From positions 9,309,879 through 9,373,878 of the forward strand of contig JADCRB010000016.1 of assembly GCA_021464245.1 (NCBI GenBank): DNA of 64,000 nt. Direction: 5' to 3'. The first letter of the stretch is position 1. Each line of letters starts with the position of its first letter. Shown piece after piece: positions 34,383-45,669 of this stretch. Source of the DNA: Carallia brachiata (taxonomy: Eukaryota; Streptophyta; Magnoliopsida; Malpighiales; Rhizophoraceae). The position numbers and the translations under genes were made by a program. The notes below the pieces were generated by a model. The model searched no databases, had not been told where the DNA came from, and saw nothing but the letters and a program-made list of their open reading frames with translations.

Positions 34383-34576
34383 CCAGAATCGGGCATCTGC
34401 CCGAATGTTTTTTTGTGCAACAAGACAGTGATTTTGTGCAACAATACTGATATTTTATGCAACAAAAAAAATCTGTATTTTTCTGTATTTTTTTTGTTGC
34501 ACAAAATAGCAGTCTTGTTGTACAAAATTACTGTCTTGTTGCACAAAAAAACATTCGGGTAGATGCTTGATTCTGG
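34383..34576. repeat. Foldback hairpin 2, long near-perfect arms
   Basis: Left arm starts CCAGAATCGGGCATCTGCCC and right arm ends GGGTAGATGCTTGATTCTGG. About 88 bases per arm pair with few mismatches, with a very short spacer near 34475. Each arm itself contains repeated ATTTTGTGCAACAA units. The central pyrimidine/purine words resemble hairpin 1 close by. Confidence 0.85.
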
Positions 34577-34921
34577 AGATGTAATGACACTCTTTTTTTT
34601 ATTTGAAATTGGAAATTGTTTTGCCCAAAAACACTAGCTTTTGCAATGAAAATGATATAAATTGTAACAAAAAATAAATATATTTTGCAACAAATTTGTA
34701 AAAATTAAATTTTAATTTCATTACAATTTGTAAATATGTTGGTTGTATATAACACTTTCTTACTGCAGATCAGTTGTTTTTAAGTAAAAAATTTAAATTT
34801 TTTAAAAAATAATAATTTTCTATTGTTTATGTAAATCCCATCTCTATGTTTGACATACGTTGAAACTTCTCCATCACACAAATGAAAAACTTATGACATC
34901 AACGTGGAATTGGATCGTCTC

Positions 34922-34926
<5 letters not shown>

Positions 34927-34974
<48 letters not shown>

Positions 34975-34979
34975 TTTTT
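34927..34979. repeat. (TA)n-poly(T) tract
   Basis: About 32 bases of TA followed by about 21 T. It borders the GC-rich island to its right. Confidence 0.95.
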
Positions 34980-35290
34980 GTGGTTTTAGAGAGCTGACTG
35001 AGCGAGGGTCTACCCAGTCAAATACATAGAATGGTCCCCGGGGGTTCTTCCGCTGGGCCCAGTGTAAAGGCTGTCTGCGTCTTTTCGAAGCCGACGCTTT
35101 AACTTCTGACTCCAGTTTGGCTGTGATCTGAAAGTCCACTCTTTTTGTTATCTTGTTCATCCGATCTATCTTTGGTCTTGGCTCATTAAATTGGGGGAAG
35201 TCCCCCTTGCCTGCTTGGTCCTGTCCAACTCCTTCACTCAACGCCTGCCACTTATGTCCACTGCTGCGCGGTCCACGCCCCCTCACCCCA
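34980..35290 (-). other. GC-rich island with open frame, unassigned
   Basis: A minus-strand open stretch of about 100 codons (including FPQFNEPRPKIDRMNKITKR and PRGPFYVFDWVDPRSVSS) in a base composition unlike its surroundings. The frame runs out into the adjacent microsatellite, so it is truncated if real. I do not recognise it; it may be a captured gene fragment or retroelement gag. Confidence 0.25.
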
Positions 35291-35378
35291 ACTTCAATCT
35301 AATTATATTGTCACCTTCATTGAACAATTGAAGTTTTACCACTGACTGCTGTGGTCGTGGTTCAATAGTAAATATTCA

Positions 35379-35467
35379 GCCAGCCCTCCTTGCAGCTTGT
35401 TGGTTTGGCTTTAAGCCACAGGTCAAAGGCTCGAGGGCTGGCAAGAGAGAAAAGAAGAGAGAACCGA
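35379..35467 (+). mobile_element. Short tRNA-like retroposon with target duplication
   Basis: 89 bases flanked by perfect 12-bp direct repeats AGTAAATATTCA (35367-35378 and 35468-35479). The first 64 bases (35379-35442) begin GCCAGCCCTC and end GAGGGCTGGC, a perfect 10-bp terminal stem, followed by a purine-rich tail AAGAGAGAAAAGAAGAGAGA. The target duplication and A-rich tail indicate LINE-assisted insertion of a small structured RNA or a truncated SINE. Confidence 0.65.
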
Positions 35468-35479
35468 AGTAAATATTCA

Positions 35480-38388
35480 ACTAATATTAAATTGAAGTTT
35501 AAAATTTAAGTACTCTCAAAATTATCGGTACTCTTAATTTATGTTCGCTTAGTGCTATGTATAGTGTAACTATGTGAAAATTTTGCGTCTTATATAAAGT
35601 AGGGTATAATATTTTTTAACGGAATTGTTGGAACATTATCTTACTATTTCATTTTTTAGACAAAAAAAATGAAGAGATTTTAAAATGAATAATCTGTAGA
35701 AGCTTCGGTTCCACGTTAGTGTAGTGTCCATTAACTTATCTAATTGAACTCGTTAACTCAACAATTTAAAGCCGTGGACTTTGGCATGTATTATGCGCAC
35801 ACCATAAAGTTCAATCCTTTAACAAAGTCACTTTTTTTTTTTTGAATTTTTATTTTTTTTGAGCCAAAAAGCTTAGTTATTCCTCCTCAGTGGATTACTG
35901 GTGATAATTGGGGAGCCGCATAAGTTGTGAGCATTTATTCCTTTTTTCTTTTTTTTTGTTTATCCTAGTGCACTTGCTTGAGGGAACTGATTCATATTCT
36001 CCTCTAACATTGGGTTAGTGGAGAATTCCGAATTAGAAGAATCTCAATAAGTGAGTGATTTGAAGAATAAAGGCAGTGCTCCTTTTACATATCCAGAGAA
36101 AGAGGGGAGAATCTTCCACGACGATTTGGAATTCTTCTGTGTTATGGTTGCCATGCATGTTGCCGCCACTTAATCTAACTTCGCACAAAAACATTTAACG
36201 TTGCCATAGGTTTTGCCAGCAAAAGTCAACAGATCCTGACTAAGTGCTGCTTTTTTTCGCCCTTTTCATCAAAAACATAAATGAATGCTGTTCATTTCAA
36301 CGCTAGAACATGGTAGGAGTTTTAGACAATTACACTAGAAACATAAAACATTAAATAAAAACTTGATGACGAATAACAAAAATTGAGTCTGAGGCATTGA
36401 GATTCCAAATTCTTAAAACTGATTTCCCATAGTTCTCAGTGCAGGTTAGCTGACAACACACTTGATATTTTAATAAGACTAAAAAAAAATATTTAATAGG
36501 ACTGGTTAATTATGAAATATAGAAAATAGTTATAAAATAGTTATAGATAATATATTTTTTTTAACAATTTTTTTAAAATTCTTTTAAACCAAGGTTAAAA
36601 ATAATACAAAGTAAATTTAGGATAAAATTAAGTATGTTTAAAATTTAATTTTAAAAAAAATAAACTTTTAATTATTTATTAGATGCTAAACTCATTATTA
36701 TGGTTATTGTATAATTATTTCCTATATATTCTTGGTGGGACTAAAAAAAATATTGCCTAAAATGAAAGTTATGGTTTCTTTGGTTAAAAGAAAAAAAAAA
36801 AGTACGTTGACCTTACCAAAGAAAAAAAAATCTACCATATGATTGTGTAATTTAAGTAATAAACGTCGTTTGTTGGCAAGTTATAAGTTTTGTATTCGAA
36901 TTTCTTTCAAACTATATATTTTGTAGGACTAAACTTATACTCAAAAAGTTTGTAACTCTGACGAGTATAATACTTTTTAACAAAATTATAAGGTATTATT
37001 TTATTTTTTATTTTATTTACCAATAAAAAAATATATAATTTTATTACACAACACTAAAAATAAAACTAAAAAAGTTTTAGACCTATACAAAATGTTCATA
37101 CTATTAGTTAAAGTGTAACGAATCATTAAATTAGTGTAACTGTTTTAAAATTTTGTATAAAAATAAAATAAAGAGGTAAAATGTATTTTTTTTTGTTATT
37201 TTATATTTTATTAATCTAGTTGCAGATAAATTGAAATTTGGTTAAATAAAATAAAGAACTATGATATATTTATTTTTGTTGTTGTACATTTTGTTAATCT
37301 AGTTGCACGAAATTGACAAATAGTTGCACTTTTATATTCATATGAATATTTTATCTGTATATTTTATTTGTGTCTAAAAACAAATCCAACAATGATAACC
37401 ATACTATTGTCCTTTGTTTTGATTAAGTAAAAAGAGAACACCTTTTGGGCTCATGACAATAATTATTTATTGACACTTGATTTAACTTAATTATAGGGAG
37501 AATTTATCCCTCACTCGGGTATCAACAAATTTCATTGGTCTTCTCTACACTTTTGACACAAGTGGTACTGAATTTAGTGATAGTTCAGTGTCAATAATTT
37601 TATTAAAGAATAAATGAGCTAATTCGGCGAATTAAGAAGTGTAACAATACAGAAATACGTCGGTAATACTGAACATTTGCTTTTTTTTTATTATACATTG
37701 GCCTTAACCCCATTATTATTAAAGAAGTAACTAACAAACATGCCATGTCTAAGATTCATAGTCTGTCTGATTGAATGGTGCATTCTCAAAATCATCAATC
37801 GAGGTCTCAGTTTAGGTGGTCAATTACAAAGCACGTTGCATTGTTATTGTTATTATTATTTTTTTAATAATTAAAAAGGAGGATTGTGACTATATTGATT
37901 GTTGTACTTATAAGTATATATAGAGGATTATTTATTATTATACTCATTTAACTAATTCTTATAAAGATGATGTATCATCCGAGCAATATTAAGTTTAAAT
38001 GGGTCTTTCAATGCTCAACGACGATGTTAACGAGTACCATTTTAAGGGAAGCGCATTAGATTCCTAATCAAACTACCATTTTGGGTGGCATACTGTTCTT
38101 CTTTCTTATTGTTGTTTAGTGTGTTTCTTATTAATTTTAACGAGGAATTTACATTGAACTAAAATTTACATCAAACACTCTAGGATTCGTTTGTTTCACT
38201 GAACAACAATATTTTATAAAAAATATTTTCCAAAAATGAACATTTCCAAAAAAAAAAAAAAATTCTGTTTTTGGCATTTGTTTCTAACATAGAATTATAG
38301 AATTTCGTTTTTTTATGTCCGGTGCATTTATAAGAAAATTTATGATTTTTAAAAAGTTAATTTTATTTTTTTTGCAAAAATAACAGTA
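35480..38388. other. AT-rich intergenic DNA, no gene seen
   Basis: No coding signal. Scattered AT tracts and short repeats only. Confidence 0.6.
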
Positions 38389-38433
38389 ATGTACTCTCTC
38401 TTCCTCCTTCTGTTGCCTCTCTCTCTCTGTCTT

Positions 38434-38466
<33 letters not shown>

Positions 38467-38640
38467 TTCTCTCTCTATTCTTTCTCCTCCTCCCTCCTAC
38501 TCTCTCTATTCTTTCTCTTCTTTCTCTCCCCCCTCCCTCTCTTTTTCTTTTTCACTCCTTCCTCCCTCTCCCTCTCTCTCTTTCCCATTCTCGCCCTCCC
38601 TCGCTCTCACTCCCTACCCCTCTCTCTTCCTCCTTCCTCC
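38389..38640. repeat. CT-rich low-complexity tract
   Basis: About 250 bases almost entirely C and T on the plus strand, in CTCTCT and CCTCC words. The 118-codon open frame through it is a composition artefact. Confidence 0.9.
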
Positions 38641-39248
38641 ACTTCAATGTGTTTCTTATTGTCGAAAACCAAAAAAGAAAAAGGAACGGCAAGATGGACA
38701 ACAAATGAAAAACCCAAAGATTGCTTAAAGGTACTTTGGACATAAAATTTTTGTACCAAGAAAATTGATCACATCAAGCTCAAACACAATGAAAATGAAT
38801 TCAGTAGTCAAAACTTATAAGGTATCTCTAGAGCTGCAATTCATATGACATAAAATGAAAGCCCACATTTGCATTTCCAACCTTCAGGCTCATAATTGGA
38901 ATAGTCGACACCCAAATGGAAATGAGTATGCCTTTTGCTTGTGGAATTGCTTCACATGGTCATGGAGTGCAACCATAACATTTACAACCTGAATTTGTAC
39001 AATTCGATCTACGCCCAAAAAAGAATAGATCAAAAACAAGAATAATAATGCCGCAAAAATAAGAGCATCGAATACACAAGTGGCAATCTGGATCAAAGTA
39101 AGATGTTCATAAGCCTAAAATCTCTTATCATGTCAAACAAAGAAGTTTCATATCCTAACAAAAGCAAATCTTAGCATAAAAGCATAAATCATACTAAAAA
39201 TGGTCTAATTGTAGGAGTTAAGAATTCACTAAAAGCAAAAAATCTATA

Positions 39249-39784
39249 TCAAAAGACAACATTCATAATATACTCCACATCAAATTGAGTCACCCCAATT
39301 CTTTCTAATGAAGCATTCGATCCATTTCTTTCGAAAGTACTCATTCTTGGCCAAAAAGGTTTTTCTTCAATCTCATTATATGCTAAATAGTCAAGAGCAG
39401 AACCAAGAGCATCAACGTCAAAGCCTTTTATCTTTATAACTTCATTAAATAAAAGCCTACGATCGAGTTGTGCCAGGGAGATTGCTACTGCAATATTGTC
39501 AAACTTACTACCTAACTCATCAAGCAATCATTCGCAAGGAAGGGAGTAGTTCCATGCTTTTGCTTGCCTCCAATAGAAGAAGGAGCAGTTGATGATGTCT
39601 TCTCTGACTCTTCAAACATCTCAACATCAACTGGAGTTGAGCTACTGTGAGTATTGTTTTCCAAATCTATATCAGTAAATGACTTTGGAAAGTTTCCAGT
39701 TGCAACATCTTTTCCCACAACAATAGCTAACTCATCATACATTTTCAATTTTTTATTGAGGAACTTCTCATGACTAAGATGAGT
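39249..39784 (-). pseudogene. Myb/SANT-like DNA-binding protein, C-terminal fragment
   Basis: Minus strand. An acceptor-like TTATAG at 39785-39790 starts a block that soon gives KMYDELAIVVGKDVATGNFP, then DIDLENN and a Ser-rich stretch. After a frame change near 39512-39527 it continues as LGSKFDNIAVAISLAQLDRR and VIKIKGFDVDALGSALDYLA. This arrangement is that of the C-terminal half of plant Myb/SANT-like proteins related to PIF/Harbinger ORF1 and L10-interacting Myb. The N-terminal Myb/SANT domain is not found upstream, and the frameshift marks it as a dead fragment. Confidence 0.6.
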
Positions 39785-41670
39785 CTATAAGAATAATAGC
39801 ACAAGGTATATTCCAGGTGAATATATGAAATCAATATTACAATAATAAACTAACTCTGCAAACTATAAGCCAAAAGAAAAGAGAGTTTCAAAAATTGATG
39901 GCATCAGTTAACAACAACTTCAACACCTTTATTTAAATGTCTTCAGCTATTTTACTTAAATTCTTGACTAAATAAAGACAAGTTATCCATAAATTTTCAA
40001 ACTAACACAAGAATCAAGGCGCAAACAAAACATCCATTTTGAAATGATCGAAGAAGCAGCATGGGAATCACAATTCTCTCTCAAAAAGGAAAGCTATAAT
40101 GCTTGGTAATTCCTCCATCTATACCGTTGCATTTTTCTGTGCATTTGCATATGTTTGTTGTGTGCATATGATGTGTAGAAGAGGTTCTAGGAGGGAAATA
40201 GAGATATTTAAAGTTTAAACAAGCTTAATAAAAGCCTAAACCTAGTTTAAGTCTCGGTTAAGCTTAAAAATGACCAAATTAGGGTAAGCGTAATTAATTA
40301 TTTTTAATTGTGAGTAATTAACCTTAATTATGATTAATTAGTCTTAATAGCGATTAATTAAGCCCTAATTGCAATTAATTAGCCTTAAATCGCAATTAGC
40401 CTTCCCTAATCACACTTAAGCCAAGATTAAGAGTAATTAATATGGATTAGTGTTAATCAAGATTAAGACTAAGTAACTATAATTAACCTACACTAGTCAA
40501 GCTTAATTAGTGCTAATTGTGATTATATTAACCTAATTATATCTATCCAAGTTAGCTAGGTATTTCAACTCAATTGGTTTCGTGTTTGAGTTCTCAACAC
40601 CATAACAAATCTAAAATTAATCAAGTTTAGGACTAAGTAATTATGATCTCTCTAACCGCTTTTTCTCTCTCTCTCCCCCTTTTTTCTCTCTATATTTATA
40701 TTCTTTTTATCATTTTTCTCATTATTCTTTTTCTATCTATTTTTTTTACTCTTATAAAAAAAATTAACAGCAATAAATACAAAATTTCAACAAACAGTAA
40801 AAATTAAAAATAAAAAATAAAAAATAAAAATAAAAAACTGACATCGTCTTCAAACGAATCCTAAGTTTCCACCTTTGGTGCATTGAACATGTAAGCAATG
40901 TTTAATATTTTATCTGCATCTACATGTCCTTTCTTGCGTACTCTTTTAAATATCATATGATCGAAAAAAAAAAAACGAAAAGACAAAAAAACAAAAAACA
41001 AAAAACAAAAAGACGGAAGAACCAACCCAACCAGAAGAAAATTCAATAATGCAAAGAACTGGAAGAATTAACAAAGAAATAAGAAGGATTGTGCACTACA
41101 TTGTTAACGTCTTAGGCGATCAGGATTTCGATTTCACGAAAGCATCCTGTAATGAAAATTTACGTTGTTCATCTAAACCCGTTTAAGTAATAATTTATAA
41201 GAGTATATTTGTAAGCTTCATTTTTTTTTTTTTTGGTTCCTTAATAGGCTGGTTGGGCCCAGAGTTATATAATCAGAATAATTCTCCATTTTCCCATCAA
41301 TCTCACAACTCTTGATTATAATTCAAAACCTTTAAAATGGAAATTTTAAATCTTAACCCTAGTCTTAATTTTTAAGTAGGATATATTATAACGATAGAAT
41401 TAAATTATTCAATTAATTAGTGATTATAATTATATATTACGCAGATCCACATTTGAAATGCATTTAATTTGTCATCCCTCCAGACGTACAGAAACAAATT
41501 CAAATTTGAGTGTCATAGTTTCAAATAAGATAAAAACTCAATAGTAATGAACAGAGAAATAAATTCACGAGGTTTTGTTGTCCATCACAAGGTGTGATGA
41601 AAATGCACCCAAAAAAGAAGATATGGTAGACAAAAAAAAAAAAAAAGAAACCAAATTCTTCTTTGTTTTT
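39785..41670. other. AT-rich DNA with a TTAATTA-rich patch, no gene seen
   Basis: 40297-40530 is crowded with TAATTA, GATTAATTA and AATTAGCC words, a degenerate short-unit array. 40800-41000 is A-rich. No coding signal. Confidence 0.55.
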
Positions 41671-41673
41671 TTT

Positions 41674-41701
41674 GGGGGGGGGGGGGGGGGGGGGGGGGGG
41701 G
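41674..41701 (+). repeat. G28 homopolymer
   Basis: 28 consecutive G followed by TGGGGTGTGG. An A15 run lies about 30 bases to the left. Confidence 0.9.
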
Positions 41702-41991
41702 TGGGGTGTGGTGTGTGTGGTGCAGTTTGGATGCACTCAAATTCCTTACTCAGTCAATATACATCACCACTTCATCCATGCAATTGTTGATGAAGGTACT
41801 CGCGTGTGTGTGTGTATCTGAATTTCGAGAACACATATAGATATTATAATCTGGTGTACTCTGGCTATGTTCACAACTCACCTAGTGGGTCTCTACTCAA
41901 TTTTTTTTTTCAAGAGTCTTGAGCTAGTGAAATTGTGTGTTAATCTTCAGTGTTTTCGCATGCGTAGTCATCATTTGAGTATGGCTTCTAG

Positions 41992-42592
41992 AGGTGTCAA
42001 AATCTGACCCGACTCGATGGGTTGACCCGAACACGTCCGAAAAAATACGATCCGAACCCGACTCGAAAGATGACCTAACCCGAAATGACCCGAACCCGAA
42101 TGACACGAAAATTTCTGGGTCAAACCCGACCCGACCCGTTTGACCCGAACTTTTTTTTTCTTAAGGGAACAAAAAAATAAAATGAAAAAATTTAGCATAT
42201 TTTATATTATAAAAAGTATAGATTATACTATTTTTAATATAAATCTTAATTATAAATTTTTTTAGAATATTTTGAGATTTTTATACAGTTTTAAATTTTA
42301 TTTTAATTTTTTAAAATATTTTTAAAAAAATTTCTTCAATTATTTTTCAATCATATGATTTTCTTTGATTTTTAAGAATTTTTAGTAAAATTTTTGAAAT
42401 TTTTAAATTTTTAAAATTTTTAATAAAAAATGTCACGTCATCATTTTTGATGACGTGACCAACCTGTAGGTTGATCCGAACCCGACTCGAACCCGAAGTA
42501 ACACAATCCAAAATGACCCGAAGATAACTTGACCCATAAGTAACCCGACCCGAAGTGACCCGAACCCAACCCGATGATCCGTTTTGACACCT
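41992..42592. mobile_element. MITE rich in GACCCGAA repeats
   Basis: Ends AGGTGTCAAAA (41992) and TTTTGACACCT (42592) are perfect inverted repeats. Near-matching flanks ATGGCTTCTA (41981-41990) and ATGACTTCCA (42596-42605) look like a mutated 8-10-bp target duplication, as in hAT elements. Both subterminal regions carry arrays of GACCCGAA/ACCCGACCCGA words in the same orientation, around an AT-rich core. No transposase. Confidence 0.68.
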
Positions 42593-43759
42593 ATAATGAC
42601 TTCCAATTAAGTGCTCACTTCTATTCTTTGTTTCCTTTCTCCCACCAGCTTGTTGTGTTATATATATCATCCATGTTTTGCTTTGCATTATTAGCATGGC
42701 AATCAGAATTTGGGTACTACCTAGCCAAACAAATACGAGACCTCACAAAAATTAATCTATCTCGGACCTGGCAGAGCTGTCTACAGAAATTTAATTTTCA
42801 TGGTTGTCACACCGAAATTTTCTCTTTTCTTTCAGGAATTTGACACTTAGAAGTTTTTTTTCCTTTTGTAGCCATTTCACAAACACGAGGGATATTAGGG
42901 AAAATACTCTGATTAAAGGAATCAAGAGAATAGACATGCTCTTTCTCGTGAAAGGTGTGTGTGTGAGGGTTTGAGATTCAATTTTCAGTTCCTTCCATTA
43001 CCTACCTCCCTATTTAATAATGAATTATTATTTTTACTACAGACCAAAAAAAAAAAAAAAACCTTTTGCCGGGCAAATGTCTTTAATTGAGGTGAATCAG
43101 CTGATCTATTTGTTCCATATGGGATCCATGGATATTTCCCGATGCATGCACGACACTTTTGATAACGGTAACCCATTTCCCTTTTTTTTTTTTTTTTTTT
43201 GCAAATGTTAGGTATACTTAGTGTGTATACACTAAATATAATATTATTTTTTAAAAAAAGAAAAAAAAATTTTGAGAAAATTTTTTTTTAATGAAACTCA
43301 TTTATTATTTACGCCTTATAATTTAAGATAACACTTATTTAAATCTAAATTTTAATTTTTTCAGAAAAGAAAAAATAATTATTTTATTACTTGAGGTGCA
43401 CCACTCGGTCAGTATCTCTATTCAACCCTTTCTTTTTTTCTCTAGCAAATGCTACAAAATATTTTTGTTGTTGTTGTGAACCCAAAATTTAATGTGATTT
43501 GGATGAGGAAAAAATTTTATTTGGAGAACTTTGCAAATAGGTGTGGACAAAATTTAAAAAGAAATAAGGCAGTTTAAAATTTGATGGAGAAAATTTAACA
43601 TTTCAAGAGCATATATTGACCAAAAAAAAAAAAAAAAAAGTTCAACTAAAGACATTTTCAAGTGGGAGAGGGGTTGTCCCCATCCCTTTGTAAATCCGTG
43701 GTTGAGTATTGCGACACACTATCTTTAAAAAAATTAACACATGGTTAATTGATGGCGAG

Positions 43760-44560
43760 TCAACAACGTGTTTTCAAGACTTGGCAAACTTTAAAATGGC
43801 AATACTGAGAAAATAAGCATGGCGGTTACTTAATTACAAAAATTCTTTGCTGGCCAAAGTGCTCAAAGACCACTGTTACCCAGGGTACAGCTTCCTTGAA
43901 TCTCCAATTGGTGTTATGCCCAGTTACAGTTTTATTTGATTTGAAGAAATATGTTCAATCTCAGACTCTTGAATATATGTCGTTGTTGACAGATAAATAA
44001 TGGGAAAAAAAATATATTTGGAATGACTCATGGTCACCCAATTAAAATGAATTCAAGGTTCTCTTGTCAAAAGTGCCATTAGCCTCGGAGATGGTGGAGG
44101 CATTCATTGACCATGATACGCAGTGGGCGAATCGAGCTGATAAATCCAAACTTTATGCTTTCCGAATGTTGCAAATTCTCCGTCTTCCAAAGAGCTTTTA
44201 CAGCCCATATGATAAATTTTGGTATATATCAGGCATTTCGATCTTCTCGGTATATATTTTGTCAAATCAGCATACCGCATGGCTCAATCATTAAGGATTG
44301 TCACATTGCCATCCAGCTCATCGTCTGCTAGCCATGTTAGAAAAGGTACATCGCAGGACATTTGGAAATCAGAATTTCCCAAAAAATTAGGGCCTTTGAT
44401 TTGACGAGTACGTAAAAATTACCTTCCAACAGCAGTGATCCCAGCTAAGAGGGCTGCTCTTGGATCCGATTTGAACAAGATGCGAAGAAGAACAAGAAAC
44501 CATCTCACATGCTATTATGTCCTCGGCGTCACAAATTTGGTTATCAAGTCCCTTACTGCA
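43760..44560 (+). mobile_element. LINE fragment, RT C-terminal region
   Basis: Plus strand. Blocks LLNYKNSLLAKVLKDHCYPG and YSFLESPIG near 43820-43910, then IWNDSWSP near 44020. AEMVEAFIDHDTQW near 44085 is followed by DKFWYISGISIFSVYILS near 44210-44260, and LPTAVIPAKRAALGSDLN near 44430-44480. These are, in order, the post-RT and zf-RVT parts of plant LINEs. Stops throughout. A family member different from the one at 97-9543. Confidence 0.65.
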
Positions 44561-44609
44561 AATGGATTACACAATGAACTATGCCTCACACCCATGGTTG
44601 TAAGAGCGG

Positions 44610-44780
44610 GGGCCGACCTCACTGGTTTGACCAGTAAAACTGAGAACAGATCACTAGTTTGGTCCAGTTCTACTGGAAAATCGGGCAGACAATGAATCGG
44701 AATTTGAACCAAAAAACCAGACGGTTTCAACCGATATAACCTTTGACGAAGACCATTGCAGTTTGGTCAGTTGGATAGTT
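44610..44780. repeat. GGTTTGACC/GGTCCAGT repeat-like segment
   Basis: Contains ACTGGTTTGACCAGTAAAAC, TTTGGTCCAGTTCTAC and GAACCAAAAAACCAGACGGT. These words are typical of dispersed non-autonomous plant repeats. Boundaries not found. Confidence 0.35.
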
Positions 44781-45653
44781 GCATTTGAAAATTGAACAAA
44801 AATCATTACAAGTGAAGAAAGCAAGCTCAGCCATGGACAAAGAGTGGCACAAAGGCCCCATACCACTTGGACTAGATATATTTATTATGCATTATATATA
44901 TATCCTATATTAGATATAAATATTTAATAATACCTAAAATATATTGCATTCATTATCTTATCAAGTTTTTTTCTTTAAGAAATACAAATGCGTGAATTAT
45001 TTTAAAATAGAAAACATAAGTTACTACATACTTTATCCTTAATTATTCTACAAAAATTGCTTACAACTATCATACATTATATATTAACAAATTTTAAACA
45101 CATCCACACACACACATAACTCTTCATATATATTTTATAACTAAATATCAAATACGATATTATAATATATGTAACACTTATATATAACCACATTTTATAC
45201 ATTTATGTTTTATTTAATATATAGATATTAAATATTTTTCATATATTTAATATTAATTTCCAATTTTACTAAATAAACTTCGATTAAACAAGTTGAACAA
45301 ATTAAACTTTGAACCTTTGAGTTTTTTTGTTTCACGACCTATCTGGGTTTTAAAACCTAGATTGAATATCACAGAGTAGACAACAGGGAGTAGAACAAAA
45401 ACAAGACAGCGACTTGAAGGCAATTACTCAAATATTGGAGATCCAAATCAGCAACCATTGATGCAAAAATCCCCAGAAAAATTTCCATACAAACTCAAGG
45501 AAAAAACCAAGAGGCCTCTGGCAAAATTGTGGGTGTTGTTCTGTCTCTGGCTCACTTGAGCAATTGCATCTCCTCCCAAATGGGTAACGCTAGGCATAGG
45601 ACTTCCATCAAACATTGAGTTAACAGCAAGCATTTAACATTGTATTGATTCTA
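44781..45653. other. AT-rich spacer and helicase 3' UTR
   Basis: 44870-45350 is AT-rich without genes. About 45400-45653 likely holds the 3' UTR of the minus-strand helicase. Confidence 0.45.
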
Positions 45654-45669
45654 CTACCTCCGCTTGTAC
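45654..45669 (-). other. 16-nt terminal coding exon of the helicase
   Basis: The acceptor TTTTCAG precedes GTACAAGCGGAGGTAG. Joined to the exon 18 donor (AAATCACG|GTATGA, split Arg codon) it ends the protein in RYKRR and a stop, the ending expected for plant RH28. The intron before it is 799 bases. Confidence 0.8.

Noticed and set aside
38389..38745. 118-codon Ser/Leu/Pro-rich protein
   Set aside because: It is a by-product of the CT-rich tract with no conserved feature.
41971..42198. Repetitive Arg/Gly/Ser protein in the GACCCGAA region
   Set aside because: The frame follows the DNA repeat of a MITE. No start context or homology.
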